From Sphingomonas lenta (lineage in GTDB: Bacteria > Pseudomonadota > Alphaproteobacteria > Sphingomonadales > Sphingomonadaceae), in assembly GCF_002288825.1 (NCBI RefSeq), contig NZ_NSLI01000003.1, positions 310,001 to 374,000 on the forward strand: DNA of 64,000 nucleotides. The letters are read 5' to 3'. Each line of letters starts with the position of its first letter. The stretch's first letter is position 1. Positions 16,610-26,024 of the stretch are shown here, one piece after another. The notes below the pieces were generated by a model. The model was given only the letters and a program-made list of their open reading frames with translations, was not told the origin of the DNA and made no database searches. Made by a program: the position numbers and the translations under genes.

Positions 16610-17728
16610 ATGAACATCGACCTCACCCCTGACCAGATCGAGCGCTATCGCCGCGACGGGTTCGTCGTGCTCGAACGCGTGCTGGACGAGGCGGAACTGG
16701 AGCTGTGGCGCGCGCAGGTCGGCGAGGCGGTGGACGAGCGCGTGACGCATCAGAACGGGCTCAACAACCGCTTCGACGGCGCGGACCCCTTCTACGCCAA
16801 GGTGTTCACCCAGGCGCTGCGCCTGGCGGACACGCACGCCGGCGTGCGCGACTTGGTTGTGGACGAGCGGCTGGGCGCGCTGGCGGGCGAGCTGGTGGGC
16901 GCGGACGCGATGCGGATGTGGCACGACCAGGCGCTGGTGAAGGAGCCCTACGCCAACCAGACCGCTTGGCACCGCGACACGCCCTACTGGTCGTTCCACA
17001 GCCCGGACGCGATCAACTTCTGGGTGGCGCTGGACGACGCGACGCTCGCGAACGGCTGCCTCTGGTACCTGCCCGGCACGCACCGCATGGGCGACTACCG
17101 CCTAGTCAAGATCGGGTCGAACATGGGCGACATGTTCGCCGAATACCCGGAGATGGCGGCGATCGAGGCGGTGCCCGCGCCGTGCCCGGCGGGGTCGATC
17201 GTGGTGCACAACGCGATGGTGGTGCACGGGGCGGGGCCGAACATGACGCCGCGCCGCCGCCGCGCGATGACGACGGCCTATTTCCCCGACGGCTGCACGT
17301 ACAACGGCCGTCCGGACACGCTGCCGCTGGCCTATTCGCGCACGCTGCGCGAGGGCGACCCGCTCGACGACGACCGCTTTCTGCCGCTGGTGTGGAGCCG
17401 CGACGGGCGGCGCGGCGTGGACGCGATGCGCCCCGTCGCGGCGCGGGTCGGGGAGGGCGAGGCCACGCTGACGCTCCCCGCGCTGGAGGCGTTGCTGCGC
17501 TCGAGGCCCGCGCCGGCGCGCGCGCTGCGGCTCGACTTCGGCGAAGCGGGGGCGATCACCTGGGGGCCGGAGGGAACGGCGCCGGCGGCGACGCTCACGA
17601 CCGACCTGCTGACCTTGGAGCGCGTCCGCGACGGCGCGCTCGACCCGCGGGTCGCGTACATGGCGGGTCGGCTCAAGGTCGAGGGCGACGAAGAGGCGGT
17701 GCGCGAGCTGCGGGCCGTCTATGCCTGA
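16610..17728 (+). CDS. PhyH family oxygenase 3 with SCP2-like C-terminal domain
   Basis: A 372-residue protein. Residues 1-280 form a PhyH-type Fe(II)/2-oxoglutarate oxygenase (TAWHRDTPYW for the His-x-Asp pair, NGCLWYLPGTHRMG, distal His in MVVHGAGPNM, and RRRRAMTT for 2-oxoglutarate). Residues about 300-372 look like the end of an SCP2 sterol-carrier domain (APAATLTTDLLTLERVRDG, YMAGRLKVEGDEE), a hydrophobic-ligand-binding fold. The fusion suggests an acyl or isoprenoid-like substrate, or an SCP2 module reused for another ligand. ATG at 16610, twelve bases after the previous stop. Confidence 0.82.
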   Translation: MNIDLTPDQIERYRRDGFVVLERVLDEAELELWRAQVGEAVDERVTHQNGLNNRFDGADPFYAKVFTQALRLADTHAGVRDLVVDERLGALAGELVGADAMRMWHDQALVKEPYANQTAWHRDTPYWSFHSPDAINFWVALDDATLANGCLWYLPGTHRMGDYRLVKIGSNMGDMFAEYPEMAAIEAVPAPCPAGSIVVHNAMVVHGAGPNMTPRRRRAMTTAYFPDGCTYNGRPDTLPLAYSRTLREGDPLDDDRFLPLVWSRDGRRGVDAMRPVAARVGEGEATLTLPALEALLRSRPAPARALRLDFGEAGAITWGPEGTAPAATLTTDLLTLERVRDGALDPRVAYMAGRLKVEGDEEAVRELRAVYA

Positions 17729-17757
17729 CCATCCCGGCTTGCGAGAGAGGAGACGGC

Positions 17758-19665
17758 ATGGCTGAGGCCGATCCCCGGGGCGAAACCAGCGCGTTTCACC
17801 GCATCGACCCCGGCGCCTACCCGCGCCCACAGTTGCGCCGCGAAGGCTGGGTGGACCTATGCGGTTCCTGGGGCTTCGCGCACGACGACGGTGACCGGGG
17901 CGTGGCGGAACGTTGGTTCGAGGGCGGCGCACCTGCGTTCGACCGTGCGATCATCGTCCCCTTCCCGCCGGAGAGCCGGGCAAGCGGCATCGGCGACCCC
18001 GATTTTCATCCGATCGTCTGGTACCGCCGCACGATCCGCGTCGGGCCCGCCCAGCGTACCGGCCGCGTGCTGCTCCACTTCGGCGCGGTCGACTACCGCG
18101 CGCGCGTCTGGGTGAACGGACGCCTGGCGATCGAGCACGAGGGGGGGCACACGCCGTTTTCGGCCGACATCACCGGCCTGCTGGAGCCCGGGCCCGAGCA
18201 GGTCGTGGTGGTCCGCGCCGAGGATTTGCCCGACGACCTCGGCCAGCCTCGCGGGAAGCAGTACTGGCAGGAGAAGCCGGACTGGATCTGGTATCACCGC
18301 ACCACCGGCATCTGGCAGCCCGTGTGGCTGGAACCCGTGCCGACGGCGAGGGTGGCGGAGCTGCGCTGGACGCCCGACCTCGACCGCTTCGGCGTCGACC
18401 TGACCGTCCGGTTCGACGGCGCGCCGCCCGAGGGCGCGCGCCTTCGCGTTCGGCTCTGGGGCGACCGGCCGCGGCGGCTGCTCGCGGACGACAGCTATCT
18501 CGTGGGCGGCTCCGAGCTGTCGCGCACGATCCTGCTCGACCCCAACGAGTCGATGCGGTCGAGGTGGCGGCTCACCTGGGCGCCGCACCACCCGCGCCTC
18601 GTCGATGCGGAGTTGACGCTTGAGGACGGGACCGGCCGTCCGATCGACCGCGTGGAGAGCTATTTCGGCCTGCGCTCGGTCGAAGCGCGCGACGGGCGTT
18701 TCCTCCTGAACGGCTCGCCCGTCTTCATGCGCCTCGTGCTCGCCCAGAACTACTGGCCGGACACGCACCTGGCGGCCCCCTCGGCGGACGCGCTCAGGGA
18801 GGAGGTGCTGCTGGCCAAGTCGATGGGCTTCAATGGCCTTCGCATCCACCAGAAGATCGAGGACCCGCGCTTCCTCTACTGGTGCGACAAGCTCGGCATG
18901 ATGGTGTGGGGCGAGGCGGCCAACGCCTTCGTGTTCCACGACCGCGCCGTCGAGCGGCTGAGCGCCGAGTGGATGGCGGCGGTCCGGCGCGACTACAGCC
19001 ACCCGTGCATCGTCGCCTGGGTGCCGCTGAACGAGAGCTGGGGCGTGCCGAACCTCGATCACGACCCCCGCCAGCGCAGCTTCACGCTCGGGCTGTACCA
19101 CCTGACGCGGGCGCTGGACGGCACGCGCCCGGTGATCGGCAACGACGGCTGGAGCCACGCGGCCGGCGACCTGTTCGGCGTCCACGACTACGCGCCCGAC
19201 GCCGCGACGCTCGGCGAGCGCTACGGCTCGCGCGAGGCGATCGAGCGGACGTTCGCGCAGGTGCGCCCGCACCATGCCCCGCTGCTGTCGGGCGGCCACG
19301 CGCTTTCCGACGAGCCGGTGGTGGTGAGCGAGTTCGGCGGGCTGACGTTCAAGCCGGAGGTGGGCGAGACCTGGTTCGGCTACGGCACGCACGTGGACGC
19401 GGACGCGTTGCTCGCGCACTACGCCGAGCTCACCGGCGCGCTGCTCGACTCCACGGCGCTCGCCGGCTTCTGCTACACGCAGCTGACCGACACCGAGCAG
19501 GAGACGAACGGGCTGGCCACCGTCGACCGCGTGCCGAAGATCGCGCCCGAGAAGCTCCGCGCGGTCAATGGGCGTCCCAGCCGCGCAGTGCCGAGCGAGA
19601 TCCTGGACGCAGTGATGATGGCCGAGGTCGAGCGCCGCCGCGCGGCGGGGCGGGACGGGCGGTGA
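17758..19665 (+). CDS. Glycoside hydrolase family 2 protein
   Basis: A 635-residue GH2-type exo-glycosidase, shorter than LacZ and without the small-chain domain. Order: sugar-binding jelly roll (FHPIVWYRRTIRV, VDYRARVWVNG, about residues 30-190), immunoglobulin-like domain (about 200-300), then a TIM barrel. Catalytic acid/base Glu426 in VPLNESWG and nucleophile Glu525 in VVVSEFGG. RIHQKIEDPRFLYWCDKLG is the usual barrel strand 3-4 region. No signal peptide, so cytosolic. Likely a beta-galactosidase, beta-glucuronidase or similar. Start ATG at 17758 with a GAGAGAGGAGA site. Its stop overlaps the GTG of the SDR. Confidence 0.9.
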   Translation: MAEADPRGETSAFHRIDPGAYPRPQLRREGWVDLCGSWGFAHDDGDRGVAERWFEGGAPAFDRAIIVPFPPESRASGIGDPDFHPIVWYRRTIRVGPAQRTGRVLLHFGAVDYRARVWVNGRLAIEHEGGHTPFSADITGLLEPGPEQVVVVRAEDLPDDLGQPRGKQYWQEKPDWIWYHRTTGIWQPVWLEPVPTARVAELRWTPDLDRFGVDLTVRFDGAPPEGARLRVRLWGDRPRRLLADDSYLVGGSELSRTILLDPNESMRSRWRLTWAPHHPRLVDAELTLEDGTGRPIDRVESYFGLRSVEARDGRFLLNGSPVFMRLVLAQNYWPDTHLAAPSADALREEVLLAKSMGFNGLRIHQKIEDPRFLYWCDKLGMMVWGEAANAFVFHDRAVERLSAEWMAAVRRDYSHPCIVAWVPLNESWGVPNLDHDPRQRSFTLGLYHLTRALDGTRPVIGNDGWSHAAGDLFGVHDYAPDAATLGERYGSREAIERTFAQVRPHHAPLLSGGHALSDEPVVVSEFGGLTFKPEVGETWFGYGTHVDADALLAHYAELTGALLDSTALAGFCYTQLTDTEQETNGLATVDRVPKIAPEKLRAVNGRPSRAVPSEILDAVMMAEVERRRAAGRDGR

Positions 19666-20453
19666 GGCTGTCCGGCCTGAGCGTGGAGGGCCGCGTCGCT
19701 GTGGTGACCGGCGGCGCGGGCGGGATCGGGCGCGCGTTGGTCCTCGAGCTACGTCGTCGGGGAGCCGCCCACGTCGCCGTCGTCGACCGGAATATGGCCG
19801 GCGCGGACGCGGTCGCGTCGGAGGTGGGCGGCAGCGCCTGGCAGTGCGACGTCGGCCGCGAGGCCGACGTGCGGGGCGTCGTCGAACTGGTCGGGGCGAG
19901 CGCGGGCCCGGTGGGGTTGTTCTGCTCCAACGCGGGCGTGCTCGAGCGCGACCCCGACGTCGAGGATCCGACGTCTGCGTCCGAGGAGGCTTGGGAGCGG
20001 AGCTGGCGCGTCAACGTCATGGCCCATGTCTACGCCGCGCGAGCTTGCCTGCCCGGCATGCGCGAGCGGGGCGAAGGGTGGTTCCTGCAGACGGTGTCGG
20101 CCGCGGGGCTGCTGTCGCAGATCGGCGCCGCAGCCTACTCGACCACCAAGCACGCGGCGCTCGGGTTCGCGGAGAGCCTGGCCATAGCGGTCAGGGAGCA
20201 CGGGGTCGGCGTCTCCGCGCTCTGCCCGCAGGCGGTCGGCACGGCCATGGTCGAAGGGCGCGAGATGTGGGGCGCGGACGTCGACGGGGTGGCGACGCCC
20301 GAGCACGTCGCCGCGTGCGCGATCGACGGCGTGGAGGCGGGGCGGTTCATGATCCTGCCGCACCCGCAGGCGGCCGGGTACGTGCTCGGCAAGGCCCAGG
20401 ATCACGACCGCTGGATAGACGGCATGGCCAGGCTGAGGGGCCGGCTATCGTGA
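19662..20453 (+). CDS. SDR family oxidoreductase
   Basis: A 263-residue short-chain dehydrogenase with the NAD(P) motif TGGAGGIG (residues 16-23), SNAG, and catalytic Tyr159 and Lys163 (YSTTK). Last gene of the AraC-controlled operon, coupled by GTGA to the GH2 gene. It probably oxidises or reduces the product freed by the glycosidase or PhyH oxygenases. Immediately downstream the sequence becomes gene debris. Confidence 0.9.
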   Translation: MRLSGLSVEGRVAVVTGGAGGIGRALVLELRRRGAAHVAVVDRNMAGADAVASEVGGSAWQCDVGREADVRGVVELVGASAGPVGLFCSNAGVLERDPDVEDPTSASEEAWERSWRVNVMAHVYAARACLPGMRERGEGWFLQTVSAAGLLSQIGAAAYSTTKHAALGFAESLAIAVREHGVGVSALCPQAVGTAMVEGREMWGADVDGVATPEHVAACAIDGVEAGRFMILPHPQAAGYVLGKAQDHDRWIDGMARLRGRLS

Positions 20454-21109
20454 GCAGCCGTCCCCAAGTCAGGGGTGCGGTCGAACCCTGTTCCCGCTGC
20501 CACATCTAAAGTCCCCGCCGAGAGATCGGCGGGGGCGTTCTCGCTGGCGGCACAGCCGGAACGCGTCATCGAGCACGGGGGAGCAGAGGCTGGCCCGAGT
20601 CCCGTTCGGCGTACCCGTCACGCTGGACGGGATCGGTCCCAAGCTCGTGAAGCGCGTCGACGGGATGCCGCTCGGTTCCAACGCGCGCGAGCTCCGGGTT
20701 GAATTCCAGGGCTTGCGCGCCGCCGGGTCGCGACGGACACCCACGTCGCCGAGCGGCTCCGGAGCCGGTCGTGGCGCTGGCCGGTCGGATCGCGGGAGCC
20801 CGCGACCGTCACCTTCGTCTGGTACGCATCCGCCATCCGGCGGCGAGCGTCTCGTAGAAGACGTCGCCGGCGTCCACGAACTCGGCGAAAACGCAGAACG
20901 CGAGATGGTAGGGAAAGGGCCGCCTAGGCGGCCATCTCAGCGTGGAGGAGGGCGGCAGCGGGATCGCGGCGAGGACGAAGAGGCGCCGCTCGAGCGGCCT
21001 TTCGAGCCGGGTACGGTGCTGGAAACCCGGTAGCGTGTGGGACGCCATGCCGCACGTCCTTGAGTCGGGGTTATGCCGACATGAACGCCCTCGAGGTCTG
21101 CCGCCTCGC
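20454..21109. other. Gene-free, degraded stretch
   Basis: Apart from a hairpin at 20513-20534 and a tRNA-end-like sequence at 20470-20502, I see no intact gene in these 656 bases. Short open frames on both strands look protein-like in places (for example PYHLAFCVFAEFVDAGDVF on the minus strand near 20870-20930) but carry no recognised family, start or clear homologue. Most likely remains of deleted genes. Confidence 0.5.
20513..20534 (+). terminator. Hairpin downstream of the PhyH/GH2/SDR operon
   Basis: CCCCGCCGA, loop GAGA, TCGGCGGGG: a perfect 9-bp GC-rich stem 60 bases after the SDR stop. It lacks a T-tract, so its role as intrinsic terminator is probable but not certain. Confidence 0.5.
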
Positions 21110-21430
21110 ATGAACCCGTTCCATCTCTCAGGCGAAGTCGCGGTCGTCACGGGCGCCAACACCGGCGTCGGCCAGGCGCTCGCGCTCGCGGGGGCCAGGG
21201 CTGACGTGGTCACCGTGGGTCGCTCGCCCGCGCCAACGAATGGGCGGCCCGCGGCGTGCCGGTGAACGCCATCGCGCCGGCCTATATCGCCGCCAACAAC
21301 ACGGCGGCGCTCCAGGCCGGCGAGAACCGCAGCAAGGCAATCCTCGACCCCATCCTCACCGGGCGCTGGGACTCGCCCGCGGACCTGGGCGGCGCGGCCG
21401 TGTTCCTGGCGGTGGACGGCTGTTGGCCGG
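21110..21430 (+). pseudogene. KduD-like SDR remnant (2-keto-3-deoxygluconate dehydrogenase type)
   Basis: The ATG at 21110 opens [21 protein letters not shown], a classic KduD start with the NAD motif. After about 40 residues the frame is lost, and the homology resumes in another frame at about 21232 ([19 protein letters not shown], then [29 protein letters not shown]), the KduD C-terminal third. The catalytic Tyr-Lys region is deleted. A pseudogene by internal deletion and frameshift. Its origin in a pectin/alginate-type uronate pathway is inferred from the family. Confidence 0.75.
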
Positions 21431-21464
21431 CAAGGTGGTGCCCGTCCCGAGCTCAGTCGAGGGA

Positions 21465-21605
21465 GGGCGGTTCGTCGCGTTCGGCGAGGTCGTGCTGCGC
21501 CTGCTCCCGCCGGGGCGCGAGCTCTTGCTCCAGTGGCCGCAGCTCGACGTCTGGGTCGCTGCGCTCCGCACTCGCGGCGATCGGTGCTATACCGTCGGCA
21601 TCACA
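21465..21605 (+). pseudogene. KdgK-like PfkB kinase N-terminal remnant
   Basis: In frame, [20 protein letters not shown] and [12 protein letters not shown] match the first strand-helix unit of PfkB-type 2-keto-3-deoxygluconate kinases. The sugar-binding GGAEANVA segment that should follow is missing, and nothing of the catalytic GAGD region remains before the patatin gene starts at 21622. A short truncated remnant next to the kduD-like one, as in intact KDG loci. Confidence 0.6.
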
Positions 21606-21621
21606 GGCGGGAGATCGTGCG

Positions 21622-22587
21622 GTGGCGGGAGGGCTTGCGGTTGTCCTGAGCGGCGGGGGCGCGAGGGGCGCGTTCCAGGTCGGCGTGCTCGACGAGCTCG
21701 TCACCCGCCGCGGCGTCGAGATCGACATCTTCGCGGGCGTGTCGACCGGCGCGATCCAGGCGCTCGGCGGCGCGCAGGACGACATCCCCGGCCTGCTCGA
21801 CGCGTGGCTGGGCCTGCGCGGGAACAAGGACGTCTATGTCGGCCGCGGCGGGATCATGGGCGGGCTGCTGGGCAACGACTCGCTCTACGACGCCCGGCCC
21901 TTGCGCGCCCGCTTGAAGGCGTTCGCGGACGAGGAGCGGCTGCGCGCCACGGGCAAGAAGCTCAGGCTGGGCGTGGTGAGCCTGACCTCCGGCGCGTTCC
22001 GCGTCGTCGCCGAGAACACGCCGGGGATCGCCGACTGGGTTTACGCGAGCTCGGCCATGCCCGTGTTCTTCCGCCCGCTGGTCACGCGCGCCGCCGACGG
22101 CGCGGAGGAGCAGTGGGTCGACGGCGGCGTGCGCGACGTCACCCCGCTCGACGCCGCGCTGGAGCAGCGGCCGCGCGCGGTACTGGTCGTGCTGGCGTCG
22201 CCGCCGACCCCCGCCGCGTCCGCGCCGCGGCGCTACTCGGACCTCGTCTCCGTGGGGCTGAGGTCGGTGTCGATCCTGCAGTCGGAGGTGGTCGCCAACG
22301 ACACGGCGAACGCGTCCTTGATCAACGACCTGATCGCCGCGCGCGAGCGTCAGGAGGTGCTGCTGACCCAGGCCGGCCTGAGCGCCGAGGCGCAGCGGCG
22401 GATCCTGGCGCCGCTCGACGCGGAGCTCCAGCGCTACCGCTTCGCGCCCATCCGGATCATCGCGCCCGACCGGGAGGTCGCCGAAACGCTGGAGTTCGAT
22501 CCGGCGCGCATCCGGGCGGCGATCGACGCGGGCCGACGCGCGGCCGCGGCGTCCTGGGCGGGCCTGGAGCCGGTGCTCCGCGGCTGA
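21622..22587 (+). CDS. Patatin-like phospholipase family protein
   Basis: A 321-residue patatin-fold acyl hydrolase. Oxyanion loop [10 protein letters not shown], nucleophile Ser41 in GVSTG, and the dyad Asp167 in WVDGGVRD. The remaining length is helical, without membrane segments. It probably hydrolyses phospholipid or another lipid ester. GTG at 21622 follows a GGGAG site; the apparent longer frame upstream consists of the kduD/kdgK debris. It seems unrelated to the sugar genes on either side. Confidence 0.85.
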   Translation: MAGGLAVVLSGGGARGAFQVGVLDELVTRRGVEIDIFAGVSTGAIQALGGAQDDIPGLLDAWLGLRGNKDVYVGRGGIMGGLLGNDSLYDARPLRARLKAFADEERLRATGKKLRLGVVSLTSGAFRVVAENTPGIADWVYASSAMPVFFRPLVTRAADGAEEQWVDGGVRDVTPLDAALEQRPRAVLVVLASPPTPAASAPRRYSDLVSVGLRSVSILQSEVVANDTANASLINDLIAARERQEVLLTQAGLSAEAQRRILAPLDAELQRYRFAPIRIIAPDREVAETLEFDPARIRAAIDAGRRAAAASWAGLEPVLRG

Positions 22588-22676
22588 GCGGCGCGGGCCG
22601 GCGATGGTTCGCCCGCTTGCGCCGGGCGTGCGCGCCGACTAACCGGCTATTTGTCCGAGTAGAAGAGGTGAACCGC

Positions 22677-24236
22677 ATGCAGGTCAACGGTGCGATGCTG
22701 ATCGGGGCGGGCGAGGCGTGGACCGAGCGGCGCTTTTCGGCGCCCGGCGGCGACACCGGTTTCAGCTCCGCGGGGCCGGACGAGGCGGCGCGGGCCTGCG
22801 CGCTCGCCGAGGCGGCGTTCCCCGGCTTCTCCGAAACCGATCCGGCCGCGCGCGCGGCGTTCCTGGAGGGGGTGGCGGATGCGATCGGCGAGATCGGCGA
22901 CGCGCTGATCGAGCGCGCGATGGCCGAAACGGGCCTGCCGCGCGCGCGGCTGGAGGGCGAGCGGGGGCGGACCACCGGCCAGCTCCGCCTCTTCGCCGAA
23001 ATGCTCCGCCGCGGCGACTGGGCGGACGCGACGATCGATCCCGCCATGCCCGACCGCCAGCCGCTGCCGCGCCCGGACCTGCGCCGCCGCAACGTCGCGC
23101 TGGGGCCGGTGGCGGTGTTCGGCGCCAGCAACTTCCCGCTCGCCTTTTCGACCGCGGGCGGCGACACCGCCTCCGCGCTGGCGGCGGGCTGCCCCGTCGT
23201 GGTCAAAGGCCACCCCGCGCATCCGGGCACGGGCGAGCTCGTCGCGCGCGCCGTCCGGCACGCGGTCGCGCAGGCGGGGCTGCACGAGGGCGTCTTCTCC
23301 TTCCTGCCGGGCGAGACGAACGAGCTGGGCGGCGCGCTCGTCGCCGATCCGCGGATCAAGGCGGTGGGCTTCACCGGGTCGCGGGGAGGCGGGCTCGCGC
23401 TGATGCGCATCGCGGCGGCGCGGCCCGAGCCCATTCCCGTCTACGCCGAGATGAGCAGCATCAACCCCGTGATCCTGCTGCCCGCCGCGCTGAAGGCGCG
23501 CGCGGAGGCGCTAGGGCCGGCGTTCGTCCAGTCGCTGACGATGGGGGCGGGGCAGTTCTGCACCAATCCGGGGCTGGTGCTCGCCGTGGCGGGCCCCGCG
23601 CTCGACCGCTTCGTCCGCGCCGCCGCCGACGCGCTGGCCGCCGCGCAGCCGCAGCGCATGCTCACCCCGGGCATCCGCCAGGCCTATGAGCAGGGCGTGG
23701 AGGCGCTGGAGCGGCACGCCGCCGTGGAGCTCGTCGCCAGGGGCTGCGTCGGCGAGGGCCAGGACCAGGCGTCGGGCGCGCTGTTCCGGACGGACGCGGC
23801 GGGTTTCCTGGGCGACCAGGCGCTCGGCCACGAGGTGTTCGGCTCCTCGTCGGTCGTCGTCGCCTGCCGCGACCTGGACGAGATCGCGCGCGTTCTGGCG
23901 GAGGTCGAGGGCCAGCTCACCGCCACGCTCCACCTCGACCCGGCGGACGAGCCGCTGGCGGCGCCGCTCGTGCCGCTTCTTCAACGCAAGGCGGGGCGCA
24001 TCCTCGCCAACGGCTGGCCCACGGGCGTCGAGGTCGCGCACGCGATGGTGCATGGCGGGCCTTTCCCCGCCACCAGCGACGGGCGCACCACGTCGGTCGG
24101 CACGCTGGCGATGCAGCGCTTCCTGCGCCCCGTCTGCTACCAGGGCCTGCCCGACGGCCTGCTCCCGCCCGCGCTCCGCGACGCGAACCCTTGGGGCCTG
24201 CCGCGCCGCGTCGACGGCGAGTGGCGGGGCGCATGA
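22677..24236 (+). CDS. Aldehyde dehydrogenase, 2-oxoglutarate semialdehyde (2,5-dioxovalerate) dehydrogenase type
   Basis: A 519-residue aldehyde dehydrogenase. Catalytic Cys295 in AGQFCTNPG and general base Glu258 in [31 protein letters not shown] and the C-terminal [15 protein letters not shown] are characteristic of the KGSADH branch, which makes 2-oxoglutarate in oxidative pentose and hexarate pathways. ATG at 22677 is preferred over GTG at 22668 because of the spacing from AGAAGAGG. It overlaps the next gene (ATGA). Together with that gene and the dehydratase at 26025 it would complete a Weimberg-like route. Confidence 0.9.
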   Translation: MQVNGAMLIGAGEAWTERRFSAPGGDTGFSSAGPDEAARACALAEAAFPGFSETDPAARAAFLEGVADAIGEIGDALIERAMAETGLPRARLEGERGRTTGQLRLFAEMLRRGDWADATIDPAMPDRQPLPRPDLRRRNVALGPVAVFGASNFPLAFSTAGGDTASALAAGCPVVVKGHPAHPGTGELVARAVRHAVAQAGLHEGVFSFLPGETNELGGALVADPRIKAVGFTGSRGGGLALMRIAAARPEPIPVYAEMSSINPVILLPAALKARAEALGPAFVQSLTMGAGQFCTNPGLVLAVAGPALDRFVRAAADALAAAQPQRMLTPGIRQAYEQGVEALERHAAVELVARGCVGEGQDQASGALFRTDAAGFLGDQALGHEVFGSSSVVVACRDLDEIARVLAEVEGQLTATLHLDPADEPLAAPLVPLLQRKAGRILANGWPTGVEVAHAMVHGGPFPATSDGRTTSVGTLAMQRFLRPVCYQGLPDGLLPPALRDANPWGLPRRVDGEWRGA

Positions 24237-25219
24237 GCCGGCTGTCGCTCGTCCAGTTCCGCGACGCGGACGGCGCGCGCGGCGTCGCGGCGCTGGGCGA
24301 CGACCGCGCGGCCCGGCGCGTGGAGGGCGTCGCCTCCGTGCTGACGCTCGCCGAGCGCGCGCTGGAGGCGGGTCTCGACCTGGCCGGCGCGGTCGCGCGG
24401 CAGGGGCTGGGCGGACCCGTCGACCTCTCCGAGGTCGCGCTGCTGCCGCCCGTCGACCATCCCGATCCCGCGCATCTCTGGCTGACGGGCACGGGGCTCA
24501 CGCATCTCGGCTCGGCGGAGGGCCGCGACAAGATGCATCGCGACGCGGCCGCCGCGGGCGCGCCGACCGACTCGATGCGCATGTTCCTCATGGGCGTGGA
24601 GGGCGGCAAGCCCGCGCCCGGCGCCGTCGGCGCGCAGCCCGAATGGTTCTACAAGGGCGACGGCTCGCAGCTCGTGGCGCCGGGCGCGCCGCTCGCCGCG
24701 CCCGCATTCGCGTCGGACGCGGGCGAGGAGCCGGAGATCGCGGGCATATATCTGATCGACCGCGACGGCGCGCCCGTGCGGCTCGGCTTCGCGCTCGCCA
24801 ACGAATTCTCCGACCACGTCGTCGAGCGCGGCAACTACCTGTGGCTCGCGCATTCCAAGCTGCGGGAGGCGGCGATCGGCCCCGAGCTGCTGGTGGGCGA
24901 CCTGCCCGCCGACGTGCGCGGCGCGAGCCGCATCCTGCGCGGCGGCGCGACCCTGTGGGAGAAGCCCTTCCTGTCGGGCGAGGCGAACATGAGCCACAGC
25001 CTCGCCAATCTCGAGCACCACCACTTCAAATACGCACTGTTCCGCCGGCCGGGCGACGTCCACGTCCACTTCTTCGGCACCGCCACCCTGTCGTTCAGCG
25101 ACGGCGTCCGGACCGAGCCCGGCGACGTCTTCGAGATCGAGGCCGAGCCCTTCGCGCTGCCGCTCAGGAACCCCGTCGCCGTCGCCGAGTCCGCGCCCGT
25201 CACGGTCCGCGCGCTCTGA
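24233..25219 (+). CDS. AraD1/GguC-like FAH-superfamily protein (probable 2-keto-3-deoxypentonate dehydratase)
   Basis: A 328-residue member of the fumarylacetoacetate-hydrolase fold, AraD1/GguC branch. Seen: [60 protein letters not shown] and a terminal [16 protein letters not shown]. The metal-binding Glu/Asp residues are expected in the EPEI and DH segments. Likely converts 2-keto-3-deoxyarabonate or xylonate to 2-oxoglutarate semialdehyde, the substrate of the upstream dehydrogenase. Exact sugar stereochemistry cannot be read from the sequence. Confidence 0.82.
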   Translation: MSRLSLVQFRDADGARGVAALGDDRAARRVEGVASVLTLAERALEAGLDLAGAVARQGLGGPVDLSEVALLPPVDHPDPAHLWLTGTGLTHLGSAEGRDKMHRDAAAAGAPTDSMRMFLMGVEGGKPAPGAVGAQPEWFYKGDGSQLVAPGAPLAAPAFASDAGEEPEIAGIYLIDRDGAPVRLGFALANEFSDHVVERGNYLWLAHSKLREAAIGPELLVGDLPADVRGASRILRGGATLWEKPFLSGEANMSHSLANLEHHHFKYALFRRPGDVHVHFFGTATLSFSDGVRTEPGDVFEIEAEPFALPLRNPVAVAESAPVTVRAL

Positions 25220-25293
25220 ACGCGCGGGGCGGCCCCGCTCTCGACAAGGGGCGTGCCGGCGGCCTAGCGTCCGCGACGAAAGGGGAGGGGCGC

Positions 25294-26004
25294 GTGGCGC
25301 GTTCGGACAAGCCGCCCGCGGGCAAGCGGATCCACGGCTCCATCGCCGAGGATCTGGGCGTCGCCATCGTGACGGGCCGCTACCAACCCGGCGACGTGCT
25401 GTCGGGCGAGGTCGAGTTCTCCGAACGGCTCCGGGTGTCGCGCACCGCGTACCGCGAGGCGGTCCGCATCCTCGCCGCCAAGGGACTCCTTGAGAGCCGG
25501 CCCAAGACGGGCACGCGGATCACGGAGCGGAGCCGCTGGAATTTGCTCGACCCCGACGTGCTCGCCTGGACCTTCACCGCCGAGCCGAGCCGCGATTTCA
25601 TCCGCGACCTGTTCGAGCTGCGCATGGTGGTCGAACCCGCCGCCGCCGAGCTCGCCGCCGAACGGCGCACGGGGCGCGACCTCGCCCGCATGGGCCACGC
25701 GCTGGGCGACATGGAGCGCTACGGCCTGGCGACGGAGGAGGGCCGCGCCGCCGACCGCATGTTCCACCACGCCATCCTGGAGGCGACGGGCAATGCGGCG
25801 CTGACGACGCTGTCGAGCTCGATCGGCGCGGCGATCAGCTGGACCACGCGCTTCAAGCAGCGCAAGCGCAAGCTGCCGCGCGATCCCATCCCCGACCACC
25901 GCGCCATCTACGACGCCATCGCCGACGGCGACCGCGCCGCCGCCCGCGCCGCGATGACCGAGCTCGTCAGGCTGGCGCTGATCGACACGGAGCTGGCGCT
26001 GTAA
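25294..26004 (+). CDS. FadR/GntR-family transcriptional regulator (FCD domain)
   Basis: A 236-residue repressor-type regulator. Winged HTH at residues about 10-75 (DLGVAIVTGRYQPGDVL, then RLRVSRTAYREAVRILAAKG), followed by the all-helical FCD ligand domain (DLFELRMVVEPAAAELAAE, MFHHAILEATGN, PDHRAIYDAIADGD) with the His/Asp metal or ligand positions of the family. GTG at 25294 has a strong GGGGAGGGG site. Between the pentonate genes and the convergent dehydratase, it most likely senses a keto-acid or aldonate and controls both transcription units. Confidence 0.9.
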   Translation: MARSDKPPAGKRIHGSIAEDLGVAIVTGRYQPGDVLSGEVEFSERLRVSRTAYREAVRILAAKGLLESRPKTGTRITERSRWNLLDPDVLAWTFTAEPSRDFIRDLFELRMVVEPAAAELAAERRTGRDLARMGHALGDMERYGLATEEGRAADRMFHHAILEATGNAALTTLSSSIGAAISWTTRFKQRKRKLPRDPIPDHRAIYDAIADGDRAAARAAMTELVRLALIDTELAL

Positions 26005-26024
26005 GAGCGAAGCGCCCTTGAAGC

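Noticed and set aside
25220..25293. GC-rich hairpin GCGGGGCGGCCCCGC after the AraD1-like gene as terminator
   Set aside because: The stem is only 5 bp once a loop is allowed and no T-tract follows, so it is too weak to annotate.
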